Source: an uncultured Bacteroidota bacterium
GTDB lineage: Bacteria > Bacteroidota > Bacteroidia > Chitinophagales > Chitinophagaceae
Length of the DNA: 7,333 nt
Assembly (NCBI GenBank): GCA_946479055.1
Contig: CAMLEX010000239.1
Location: forward strand, 1 to 7,333
Reading direction: 5' to 3'
Part shown: piece by piece, positions 1-5,510 of the stretch
Layout: every line of letters begins with the position of its first letter
How positions within the stretch are numbered: position 1 is the stretch's first letter
Made by a program: the position numbers and the translations under genes
Notes under the pieces: generated by a model
Told to the model about the DNA's origin: nothing
Database searches by the model: none
What the model saw: only the letters and a program-made list of their open reading frames with translations

Positions 1-1153
1 CTTTTTGTTTTAAGCTTTCAGCTTTTAATGCACGGGGTATATTGGCTTGTGTAAAATAATAAGTGGCTGTTGAAGGAAACAAGGATAATACTTTATCAAT
101 TTCTTTATCATTCACCATTCCCAGTACAATATGCAGTTCATGATGATCTGTCAGTTCAATTTGTTTCAATATTTGTTTGATGCCGTCTTCATTATGCCCC
201 ACATCAAGAACGATAAGCGGATGCTCATGAATAATATCCCAGCGTCCATGCAAGCCGGTTAGTTTTTTTACCTGTTCTAATGCCTTACGAATATGGTTTT
301 CCTGAATATTCCATCCTTTTTGCTGTAGTTGTGAACAGGCCTCCAATACCGTCAATAGGTTTTTTGTTTGGTAGATTCCTGGCAGATCCAGGTGATAAAC
401 ACGGTGATCTGTTTTATGATCTTCGGCCACTTCAACGATCAATTCATGTTTTTCCCATTTCCACTCAGTGGCTTGTCTTTTTTTTGAAGCAATAAAAATC
501 GGAGATTTTTTTTCAGCAGCTACTTTTTCAAAAACCGGTAGCGATTCTTTTATTGTTTCTCCTATGATTACGGGAACGTTTTGTTTAATAATTCCCGCTT
601 TTTCTTCGGCAATTTTCTCCAGGCTATCGCCTAATATGTTCATGTGATCCCAACCAATATTAGTGATGACGGATAACTCAGGAGTGATAATATTCGTACT
701 GTCTAATCTTCCTCCTAATCCTGTTTCTATGATAGCCATATCACATTTCTGTTGCGCAAAATAATCAAAGGCCATAGCAACCGTGATCTCAAAAAAACTG
801 GGTTCGATCTTTTCAATCAGGGGATTGATTCGTTGTGTAAAATCAATAACAAATTCCTGGCTTATCATCTCATCATTAACTCTTATCCTTTCCCGGAAAT
901 CTTTTAAATGGGGTGAAGTGTAAAGCCCCGTTTTATATCCGGCAGTTTGCATGATGGCGGCCAGCATATGACTAACAGATCCTTTACCATTGGTGCCGGC
1001 AATATGAACGGATTTAAATTTTGTTTGCGGTTCACCAAGCGAGGTACATAAATGTATAGTATTAGTTAGATCTTCTTTGTATGCGGCTGTGCCTATGCGG
1101 CTGAACATTGGGAGCCGGGTATAGAGATACTCAAGTGTTTGCTGGTAGTTCAT
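1..1153 (-). CDS. folC: Folylpolyglutamate synthase / dihydrofolate synthase, C-terminus cut by window edge
   Basis: Cytoplasmic Mur-ligase-type enzyme that uses ATP to add glutamate to dihydropteroate and/or to folates. The frame stays open from an ATG at 1153 to the left edge, giving 384 residues. The family is usually about 410-440 residues, so roughly the last 30-50 are missing. Visible landmarks are the P-loop AGTNGKGS (residues 52-59), TSPHL (79-83), ETGLGGRLDSTN (143-154), the DH..LG..L..IA.EKAGI block (169-188), GLHGRWD (300-306) at the start of the C-terminal domain, and LDVGHN (316-321), the counterpart of the usual DGAHN. LGMVNDKEID (344-353) and the NIPRA motif (371-375) near the edge are also FolC-like. 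It begins 4 bases after the stop of the small membrane protein gene, so it is probably the third gene of an operon led by the macrodomain gene. The family call is secure; whether it is mono- or bifunctional cannot be told from the sequence. Confidence 0.95.
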   Translation of the reverse strand, partial: MNYQQTLEYLYTRLPMFSRIGTAAYKEDLTNTIHLCTSLGEPQTKFKSVHIAGTNGKGSVSHMLAAIMQTAGYKTGLYTSPHLKDFRERIRVNDEMISQEFVIDFTQRINPLIEKIEPSFFEITVAMAFDYFAQQKCDMAIIETGLGGRLDSTNIITPELSVITNIGWDHMNILGDSLEKIAEEKAGIIKQNVPVIIGETIKESLPVFEKVAAEKKSPIFIASKKRQATEWKWEKHELIVEVAEDHKTDHRVYHLDLPGIYQTKNLLTVLEACSQLQQKGWNIQENHIRKALEQVKKLTGLHGRWDIIHEHPLIVLDVGHNEDGIKQILKQIELTDHHELHIVLGMVNDKEIDKVLSLFPSTATYYFTQANIPRALKAESLKQK

Positions 1154-1157
1154 GCAA

Positions 1158-1358
1158 TTAAGTGCTTTGCTTTTTAAGCAAAATTAGTTTTAATATAAGC
1201 CATAAAATAGCCACTCCCATTATGACTGTACCTGTAATTAAAATCAAATCAGCATTTATCCAATGTAATATTTTGATCATAGCCCCAATAATTCTTATTA
1301 GGAAACCAAAAAGGAGCAAGGCCAAAGGCCATTTAAAAGGATATAGTGTATTCCTCAT
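1158..1358 (-). CDS. Small two-helix membrane protein resembling the GldL N-terminus
   Basis: A 66-residue protein with two predicted membrane helices (about residues 10-30 and 37-61) and a basic tail ([10 protein letters not shown]). The segment [20 protein letters not shown] resembles the start of GldL, the gliding-motility/type IX secretion motor membrane protein (pattern GA.fKI.HWpgA..ml.iG), but the long cytoplasmic part of GldL is absent. It is therefore a short GldL-like protein and not GldL itself. The ATG overlaps the TGA of the macrodomain gene as ATGA (1355-1358), and its stop lies 4 bases before folC. This tight packing argues that it is a real, translationally coupled gene. The overlapping plus-strand frame at 1162-1383 is its shadow. 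Function is unknown; the GldL resemblance is from memory of the family. Confidence 0.75.
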   Translation of the reverse strand: MRNTLYPFKWPLALLLFGFLIRIIGAMIKILHWINADLILITGTVIMGVAILWLILKLILLKKQST

Positions 1359-1891
1359 AGATAAGTTTGTTTTGATGCGATGATACTTTGGTAGGTGGAA
1401 TAGTTTTCTTCATCAAAACAAACGAAATATACTTTTGGAAGAGCCGGGTTATTTTGAAGTAGATCCAAAACAGTTTTGATGGCGATAGCGGCAGCAACTT
1501 TTTTAGGATAACCATAAATGCCCGTGCTTATATTGGGAAATGCAATGCTTTCTATTTTATTCTCTAAAGCAAGATGCAGACTATTCCTGTAGCAATTGGC
1601 TAATTTTTCCGCTTCATTGTTTTTACCGTTGTTCCAAACAGGGCCAACCGTATGTATCACAAATTTTGCTGGTAAGTTGCCAGCGGTTGTTATAACGGCT
1701 TCGCCTGTTTTGCAACTGCCTTGTTTTGCTATTATTTTTCTGCAATCTTCGAGTATCGCAGGGCCGCCAGCCCGGTGAATAGCACCATCAACGCCACCAC
1801 CGCCCATTAAGGATGAATTGGCCGCATTTACAATGGCATCCACTTTTTGTTTTGTAATATCTCCTTGTATAAGGAAGATTTTTTCCTTCAT
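1355..1891 (-). CDS. Macrodomain ADP-ribose / O-acetyl-ADP-ribose hydrolase (YmdB/MacroD type)
   Basis: A 178-residue single macrodomain, the usual length for the stand-alone family. This type hydrolyses O-acetyl-ADP-ribose and can remove mono-ADP-ribose from acidic residues of proteins. Motifs in order: GDIT (10-13), contacting the adenine/ribose side; [19 protein letters not shown] (21-39), containing Asn25 and Asp35, which match the catalytic pair described for E. coli YmdB; TGEAVIT (62-68); HTVGP (80-84); and STGIYGYP (122-129), the phosphate-binding loop. All key residues are present, so it should be active. It is the first gene of the apparent operon with the small membrane protein (4-base overlap) and folC. 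A hairpin terminator lies 25 bases upstream of its ATG, so it needs its own promoter; TAATTTTG at 1896-1903 is a candidate -7 box. No other start fits, because GDIT must lie about ten residues in. Confidence 0.93.
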   Translation of the reverse strand: MKEKIFLIQGDITKQKVDAIVNAANSSLMGGGGVDGAIHRAGGPAILEDCRKIIAKQGSCKTGEAVITTAGNLPAKFVIHTVGPVWNNGKNNEAEKLANCYRNSLHLALENKIESIAFPNISTGIYGYPKKVAAAIAIKTVLDLLQNNPALPKVYFVCFDEENYSTYQSIIASKQTYL

Positions 1892-1895
1892 TAAA

Positions 1896-1903
1896 CAAAA
1901 TTA
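1896..1903 (-). promoter_or_regulatory. Candidate Bacteroidota -7 box for the macrodomain operon
   Basis: On the minus strand this reads TAATTTTG, an exact match to the Bacteroidota -7 consensus TAnnTTTG. A TTG at 1925-1927 could be the -33 element, but the 21-base spacer is longer than the usual 19. The box ends 4 bases before the ATG, so transcription would start at or almost at the start codon, giving a leaderless or nearly leaderless mRNA. Such boxes also occur by chance in AT-rich DNA. Confidence 0.35.
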
Positions 1904-1915
1904 GTGGAAACAATA

Positions 1916-1939
1916 ATGCCACATCAAATGATGCGGCAT
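1916..1939 (-). terminator. Hairpin terminator after the TonB-like gene
   Basis: In minus-strand RNA, ATGCCGCATCA and TGATGUGGCAU form an 11-bp dyad containing one G-U pair, in practice 10 bp with a 4-base loop. It is followed by a T-rich stretch (TATTGTTT) running towards 1904. On the plus strand the G-U pair becomes an A-C mismatch, so the stem is better for leftward transcripts. It lies about 100 bases past the stop of the TonB-like gene and just before the macrodomain gene, where an intrinsic terminator is expected. Confidence 0.65.
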
Positions 1940-1986
1940 CCGAGAAGATTTAAATAAACTAAACGATTTGTAGTTTTTGTTTTTTT

Positions 1987-2024
1987 GCCACGGATCCACG
2001 GACTTTCATCAATGAATCCGTGGC
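1987..2024. repeat. CCACGGA heptamer repeat with an inverted third copy (possible dispersed palindromic element)
   Basis: Two direct copies of CCACGGA (1988-1994 and 1996-2002, 8-base period) are followed by the inverse TCCGTGG (2017-2023). The outer arms GCCACGGAT (1987-1995) and ATCCGTGGC (2016-2024) pair perfectly over 9 bp; the inverse copy could also pair with the second direct copy. T-rich tracts flank it on both sides (1981-1986 and 2025-2036). It lies 16 bases past the stop of the TonB-like gene. Its high GC against AT-rich surroundings suggests a small repeat element. It could act as a plus-strand terminator, but no plus-strand gene ends here. Confidence 0.55.
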
Positions 2025-2040
2025 TTATAATTTTTTCACT

Positions 2041-2934
2041 CTATCCATTCACCCTGAAGTTGAACTGTACGGTCACCGTTGATTCATGATCAGATTTATT
2101 AAACTTAATATTTCTCAGGTACTGAACAATGGCTGTTCTGTATGCCGAGCTGGTAGAGGAAGATCCTCTTGCAAAATTTTCAAATACACCTACGCCATCA
2201 GGTGATACTTTGATATCTGCATATATAGTTGCTTTTGCAAGATCACCTTCAAAGGAATAACTGGAAACAATTCTGCGGTCACCTCTTGTTACTCTTGGGC
2301 CAACACCACTACCTGTTCCCGATCCATTTCCACCGCCAGAACCTGTTCCGCTTCCACCACCTGTGCCACTGCCTCTTCCTACACCACTGCCGGTGCCACT
2401 ACCGCCTGCTCGGTCATAATTCTCTGCTGCACCACCACCTGTACTATTTCCACCAGTCGTTTTTCCCAACACCGCTTTTGGCTTTGCTGGAGCCGGAGGA
2501 AGGGGATCTGGTTTAGGAGGAGTTTTTACTACCGATTTATTCTCATTTATTTTCGTAGCCGTAGGCTTGGGATTATCAGGTTTTAAAATGGCAGGCGTTG
2601 TTTTTTCTATTGGATCTTCTTCAATGTCTTTAGCATCATCTTCAGTACCAGGTTGCTGCGGAGCTGAAGCCGTTCCTCTTTCTCCAATAGCCTGAACAGG
2701 ATTGCCGCCACCACCGCCACCACCGGCCTGTTTAATTTCTATAGGCGGCTCTTCGGGAAGATTCAATTCAACCATTACACCTTCATCGGGTGGTGGTGGT
2801 ATAATCACAGGAAGTGTCCATGTCCAAAAGAACATAAGCAATAACAACAGCCCGGCAAATCCGGCAGTTATCATAGTTGCCCGTGTATTTTTCCTGGCTT
2901 CAAATGATGCAGACATAGCGTAAGCGTTATTCAT
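2041..2934 (-). CDS. TonB/TolA-like energy transducer, Gly/Pro-rich, divergent C-terminal domain
   Basis: A 297-residue protein built like a TonB/TolA transducer: a short cytoplasmic N-terminus, one membrane helix (about 20-42), a Pro-rich start to the periplasmic part (PPPPDEG near 46-52), a run of seven glycines (71-77), an acidic then Pro/Lys-rich spacer (about 98-158), a GSGTGSG-type low-complexity stretch (176-212), and a globular C-terminal domain (about 220-297). That domain shows the TonB_C-like order: R-I-V plus a V.PDG turn (243-247), a GSSST loop (257-261), a helix ending NIKFN (275-279), and a final strand VTVQFNFRVN. It would couple inner-membrane proton-motive force to outer-membrane transporters or envelope integrity. 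No exbB or exbD lies beside it here, unlike the common arrangement. The start is uncertain: ATG at 2934 has a TAnnTTTG box 1 base upstream, whereas Met7 (ATG at 2916) would leave room for a leader. Confidence 0.82.
   Translation of the reverse strand: MNNAYAMSASFEARKNTRATMITAGFAGLLLLLMFFWTWTLPVIIPPPPDEGVMVELNLPEEPPIEIKQAGGGGGGGNPVQAIGERGTASAPQQPGTEDDAKDIEEDPIEKTTPAILKPDNPKPTATKINENKSVVKTPPKPDPLPPAPAKPKAVLGKTTGGNSTGGGAAENYDRAGGSGTGSGVGRGSGTGGGSGTGSGGGNGSGTGSGVGPRVTRGDRRIVSSYSFEGDLAKATIYADIKVSPDGVGVFENFARGSSSTSSAYRTAIVQYLRNIKFNKSDHESTVTVQFNFRVNG
2299..2409 (-). repeat. Low-complexity GSGTGSG coding repeat inside the TonB-like gene
   Basis: Codons 176-212 of the TonB-like protein are almost all Gly, Ser and Thr in imperfect GSGTGSG units. 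The DNA is an imperfect tandem array of CCACTGCC/CCACCGCC-like units as read on the plus strand. A second run, seven Gly codons, lies at 2704-2724. Such tracts probably form a flexible periplasmic linker and may vary in length between strains by slippage. The long plus-strand frames across this area are antisense shadows of the repeat. Confidence 0.7.
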
Positions 2935-2935
2935 A

Positions 2936-2943
2936 CAAATCTA
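2936..2943 (-). promoter_or_regulatory. Candidate -7 box at the start of the TonB-like gene
   Basis: The minus strand reads TAGATTTG, an exact TAnnTTTG match. No TTG sits at the expected -33 spacing, which weakens the call. If used, transcription would begin around 2930-2932, inside the first codons, and translation would have to start at Met7 (2916). A second exact match, TAAATTTG at 3064-3071, would instead give a leader of about 130 bases containing the dyads at 2957-3030; it too lacks a clear -33 element. Confidence 0.3.
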
Positions 2944-2992
2944 CGTTTTGATAAATACAGGCGGTAAGGATACTTCTTCACACCTGTGTATT

Positions 2993-3030
2993 AACGATGC
3001 AAAGGTTGTACAACTTGCATAAGCATCGTT
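2993..3030. promoter_or_regulatory. Nested dyad-symmetry element between the TonB-like and CHRD genes
   Basis: Outer arms AACGATGC (2993-3000) and GCATCGTT (3023-3030) are perfect inverse repeats. Inside is a second pair, ATGCAA (2997-3002) with TTGCAT (3015-3020), surrounding a perfect 10-base palindrome GTTGTACAAC (3005-3014). The two pairings share ATGC (2997-3000), so the outer and inner stems compete. It lies about 60 bases upstream of the TonB-like gene. It could be an operator for a dimeric regulator or, if transcribed, a switching leader RNA. No known riboswitch class is recognised. Confidence 0.45.
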
Positions 3031-3193
3031 GTATGAAATGTTAATTTTAAGCAAATGAAACATCAAATTTATCTTTTATAACAGCTTAAATTCTCCTGTT
3101 AACCATTTTGTGGAGAACCAGCTACATTCATTTTTTTTGTTGTTTGTTATCTACTCTGTTAAAAGAAGCTACCTGATTTTCTACTATTAAAAA

Positions 3194-3208
3194 ATTACCC
3201 CCGGTAAT
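3194..3208. promoter_or_regulatory. Palindrome ATTACC-N3-GGTAAT, possible operator
   Basis: A perfect 6-base inverse repeat with a CCC spacer. Its right arm is the beginning of the first copy of the 14-base direct repeat. It lies about 140 bases upstream of the CHRD lipoprotein start. The size and symmetry suit a dimeric DNA-binding protein; no specific regulator can be named. Confidence 0.35.
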
Positions 3209-3307
3209 GTTTTTGGGATACAACAGGATAGCCTTGATTTCAAAAAAGAAGGAAGAATAAGAGTGTTTTTTGTTTTCCACAATTTTTCTTGTTGGTAATG
3301 TTTTTGG
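3203..3307 (+). repeat. 14-base direct repeat GGTAATGTTTTTGG, two copies
   Basis: Exact copies occupy 3203-3216 and 3294-3307, 91 bases apart start to start, which is close to a whole number of helical turns (about 8.7 at 10.5 bases per turn). Both precede the CHRD lipoprotein gene, the second ending 38 bases before its ATG. Each copy contains TGTTTTTG, one mismatch from the TAnnTTTG -7 consensus, so they may be tandem promoters or binding sites. No well-spaced -33 TTG is seen for the second copy. Confidence 0.5.
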
Positions 3308-3345
3308 TTTACTCTTAAAAATTATTCATTCATAAAACAATAATT

Positions 3346-3837
3346 ATGAAAAAAAACTTTTTAGGAAGAACTAGTTTTTTTGCTTCTGTTGCCGGTGTTG
3401 CTATTGCGGGAATGCTGGTATTGTCATCCTGTGATAAAGACGATGATGATAAGGATGTAAAGGGTGCAAAATATTCTTTGTCGGGTACAGCATCAGGTGC
3501 GCAGGAAGTACCGGCTGTAACAACAACAGCGAGTGGAACGCTTACAGGATCTTATGATACGGTTTCAAAATCTTTAATTTATTCTATCAGCTGGACTGGA
3601 TTATCCGGCGATGCAACGATGGCTCATTTTCATGGGCCTGCATTGGCAGGTGAAATTGCTCCACCCATTGAAACGCTGACAATAACTACGAATGGTATGG
3701 CAGGTACTGCTACGGACACCCTCACAGCATCAGCAGCGTTGCATAGTGCGTTGATGGCAGGAAAAGTATATTACAATGTACACACTGCCGCCCATCCGGA
3801 TGGAGAGATCCGTTCGCAGGTTAATGTAGCGCAATAG
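3346..3837 (+). CDS. CHRD-domain lipoprotein, predicted surface-exposed
   Basis: A 163-residue secreted lipoprotein. It has a basic start (MKKNFLGR), a hydrophobic signal segment (about 11-26) and the lipobox LSSC with Cys29 as the acylated residue. DKDDDDKD follows immediately, resembling the acidic lipoprotein export signal that sends Bacteroidota lipoproteins to the cell surface. The rest (about 43-161) is a CHRD domain, first described in chordin: SGAQEVPAV (50-58), HFHGPA (94-99), YYNVHT (142-147) and HPDGEIRSQV (150-159) are its hallmark segments. The biochemical role of bacterial CHRD proteins is not established; the conserved His residues could bind metal, which is speculation. It appears to be a single-gene unit: a 411-base promoter region lies upstream and a strong stem terminator downstream. 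No Shine-Dalgarno is visible; the sequence before the ATG is A/T-rich. Confidence 0.92.
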   Translation: MKKNFLGRTSFFASVAGVAIAGMLVLSSCDKDDDDKDVKGAKYSLSGTASGAQEVPAVTTTASGTLTGSYDTVSKSLIYSISWTGLSGDATMAHFHGPALAGEIAPPIETLTITTNGMAGTATDTLTASAALHSALMAGKVYYNVHTAAHPDGEIRSQVNVAQ

Positions 3838-3868
3838 CAGAGTAATAGTTTGGATTATTGCAGCATTT

Positions 3869-3916
3869 AATAAGCAAGACCAGGTTTAGTATTAAATAAA
3901 CCCGGTCTTGCTTATT
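3869..3916. terminator. Bidirectional terminator between the convergent CHRD and MATE genes
   Basis: Two 20-base arms, 3869-3888 and 3897-3916, are inverse repeats with one difference, around an 8-base loop. The difference is an A-C mismatch in plus-strand RNA but a G-U pair in minus-strand RNA, giving a continuous 20-bp stem for the MATE transcript. The stem base is AU-rich (AATAAGC/GCTTATT), so the right arm supplies a short U-rich end, as in many Bacteroidota bidirectional terminators. It lies 31 bases after the CHRD stop and 7 bases after the MATE stop. Confidence 0.85.
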
Positions 3917-3923
3917 CATTAAA

Positions 3924-5261
3924 TTAAACAGCCTGCGAATTATTTCTTTTTGACATTTTCAAAAACCTGCTTAGCAGAAAAACGGAAGCAAGCGTAAGGC
4001 CGGTAATAAGACCAAGCCAAATCCCGGAAGCTCCCATATTAAAAGTAAAACCCAATACATAACCAAGTGGCAGACCAATGACCCAGTAAGCAATGGCAAT
4101 AAGTATTGTGGGAAATTTTACATCTTTAATTCCACGCAATAAACCAGCGCCTATTGCTTGCGTACTATCTGATATTTGAAATACAGCGGCGAACAACAAT
4201 AACAATCCGGCCATTTGAAGTACTTCTGCATTATCATTAAAAAGAGTTGGCAACTGGTGACGGAATACAGCGAAAGCGATAGCACAAAAACTACCGTATA
4301 ACAAGGCAACCACTAAAGTGCTTTTCCCGATCGTAGCAATTTTTGACCAATCAGAACGGCCAAAGGCATTACTGACACGTATCGATCCGGCCTGTGCTAA
4401 TCCCATTGATACCATAAACGTAAATGATGCGCAACTCAATGCGATCTGATGCGAAGCCTGTGCGACAGCGCCAATGGTACCGATTATAATTCCTGAAACA
4501 GCAAAAGCTCCCGCTTCCATTCCAATCTGCAAACTGCTTGGAATGCCGATATGTAGCAACTCCCTCAACGTTTTCTTACGAAGTTTCCACTGCCTGCTGC
4601 TCACGGCGATATATTTACGGAACGTCGTATGCTTAAGAATGATAAGACCCAATACGATAAACATGATGGAACGGGTAATCAATGTGGCCCATCCCGCACC
4701 AATTAATTCCAACCTTGGAAAACCCCAGTTACCATATATCAAAAGCCAGTTGAGCAATATATTTACAGGCATACCGGCTAATGAAATAAGCATTGCGGTT
4801 CTTGTAAATTCCAGGCCATCGGTAAATTGTTTCAATGTCATGAACAACAACATCGGGATAATTGAAAAACCCATTAATTGCATAAAAGGAAGAGCCAGTT
4901 GTACCACTTCAGGATCCTGTCCTAAATGCAGTAATATATTTTTTCCAAATACCAATGATAAAGAAATGATGATAGCTGTAATGGCGCAAAGAATAAATCC
5001 ATTAAAAAAATAATGCGAAACTAATTGTGCATCCCGGCGGCCATGTGCCATTGATACCATTTGTGAAACAGAAATCGTCATGCCTATTCCCAATACAAAT
5101 GGAATATTCATAGCATTAACAACTAATGCGGCAGCTGCCAATTGCTTGTAACTGATTGCACCCACCATAGCAGTGTCAATAATGTGCAAAGCCATTTGAG
5201 CCAGTTCTCCAATAATAATTGGTAATGCTAAGTTTATGGTTTTGGACGCCTCAGCCCGCAT
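3924..5261 (-). CDS. MATE-family (NorM-type) multidrug/cation antiporter
   Basis: A polytopic inner-membrane protein that exports drugs or toxic cations in exchange for Na+ or H+. From the ATG at 5261 it has 445 residues, the usual MATE length, with about twelve hydrophobic segments in two homologous halves. The start reads MRAEASKTINLALPIIIGEL followed by an A..AL.IIDTAMVG motif, which is the classic NorM beginning: a short amphipathic lead, then helix 1 with the DT.M.G motif. The frame is open 21 codons further, to a TTG at 5324, but that extension (starting VKFWASIFPTF) does not fit the family, and the ATG is preferred. The second half starts near the conserved LHIGIPSSLQIGMEAGAF segment. 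It ends with a basic tail (KMSKRNNSQAV). It lies alone between the shared terminator and a 249-base gap, so it is probably transcribed singly. The substrate cannot be predicted. Confidence 0.93.
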   Translation of the reverse strand: MRAEASKTINLALPIIIGELAQMALHIIDTAMVGAISYKQLAAAALVVNAMNIPFVLGIGMTISVSQMVSMAHGRRDAQLVSHYFFNGFILCAITAIIISLSLVFGKNILLHLGQDPEVVQLALPFMQLMGFSIIPMLLFMTLKQFTDGLEFTRTAMLISLAGMPVNILLNWLLIYGNWGFPRLELIGAGWATLITRSIMFIVLGLIILKHTTFRKYIAVSSRQWKLRKKTLRELLHIGIPSSLQIGMEAGAFAVSGIIIGTIGAVAQASHQIALSCASFTFMVSMGLAQAGSIRVSNAFGRSDWSKIATIGKSTLVVALLYGSFCAIAFAVFRHQLPTLFNDNAEVLQMAGLLLLFAAVFQISDSTQAIGAGLLRGIKDVKFPTILIAIAYWVIGLPLGYVLGFTFNMGASGIWLGLITGLTLASVFLLSRFLKMSKRNNSQAV

Positions 5262-5510
5262 AATAAATGTGATTGTAAAAAAGGAAGCGAAGGTAGGGAA
5301 GATTGAAGCCCAAAATTTAACCAAAAAAGATAGTGTCAGTTTCTGGAAATTTCACGCTGCGGCGCACGAACAATTTTGATTTTCAAACTATGACTATTCG
5401 CGGCGATCGCTGCGAGAAATACACATTGACACCATCAAAAACGGGTCAGTTAAATTCGTGTTTTTGAATTTATCCCCGTGTCTGGCAATAGCTCTATTGT
5501 TCGTGATAAA
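5262..5510. other. 249-base gap between the MATE and radical SAM genes
   Basis: No gene is seen. It contains a 10-bp perfect inverse repeat, CACGAACAAT at 5365-5374 and ATTGTTCGTG at 5496-5505, spanning 141 bases; a GC-richer patch around 5350-5425 including GCGATCGC (5403-5410); a 7-bp hairpin TAAATTC/GAATTTA (5451-5457, 5466-5472); and a small dyad CAATAG/CTATTG (5486-5499). One of the last two may end the radical SAM transcript, but neither is followed by a clear T-run on the minus strand. The MATE promoter must lie in the part near 5262-5340; TAAATTTTG at 5311-5319 is a TAnnTTTG-like box with one extra base. Confidence 0.5.

Larger units (their letters stand above)
2935..3345. other. 411-base divergent intergenic region with no gene seen
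   Basis: This region separates two divergently transcribed genes, so it must hold both promoters. No credible ORF, tRNA or known RNA is seen. Contents from left to right: a weak dyad ACAGG/CCTGT (2957-2961 and 2983-2987), the nested dyad at 2993-3030, a TAAATTTG box on the minus strand (3064-3071), a 6-bp dyad TTCTCC/GGAGAA with a 15-base loop (3091-3117), a palindrome ATTACC-N3-GGTAAT (3194-3208), and a 14-base direct repeat at 3203-3216 and 3294-3307. The stretch is strongly AT-rich, with several T-runs. Confidence 0.6.

Noticed and set aside
280..495. 71-codon plus-strand frame
   Set aside because: Antisense to folC, whose conserved motifs lie on both sides in one uninterrupted frame.
1333..1515. 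60-codon minus-strand frame overlapping the macrodomain gene's 3' part
   Set aside because: Same strand but another frame inside a well-supported gene, with no family resemblance.
1355..1891. Macrodomain gene as part of a toxin-antitoxin pair (DarG-like)
   Set aside because: It is a single macrodomain of YmdB type with no adjacent DarT-like ADP-ribosyltransferase gene; its neighbours are a small membrane protein and folC.
2229..2516. 95-codon plus-strand frame rich in His and Leu
   Set aside because: It is antisense to the Gly/Ser-rich part of the TonB-like gene; its composition follows from the repeat. The same holds for 2702-2923.
2935..3345. tRNA, small RNA or riboswitch in the large divergent gap
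   Set aside because: No cloverleaf or known riboswitch core could be made out; only simple dyads and repeats are visible.
4474..5013. 179-codon open frame on the plus strand
   Set aside because: It lies fully antisense to the MATE gene, whose protein is a clear family member. The frame has no recognisable domain and reads as a shadow.
5262..5324. N-terminal extension of the MATE protein to a TTG at 5324
   Set aside because: Non-ATG start and 21 residues that do not resemble MATE N-termini; the ATG at 5261 gives the expected beginning.
5403..5410. GCGATCGC octamer as a HIP1-type repeat
   Set aside because: Only one copy in the window, and HIP1 abundance is a cyanobacterial trait; a chance palindrome is more likely.
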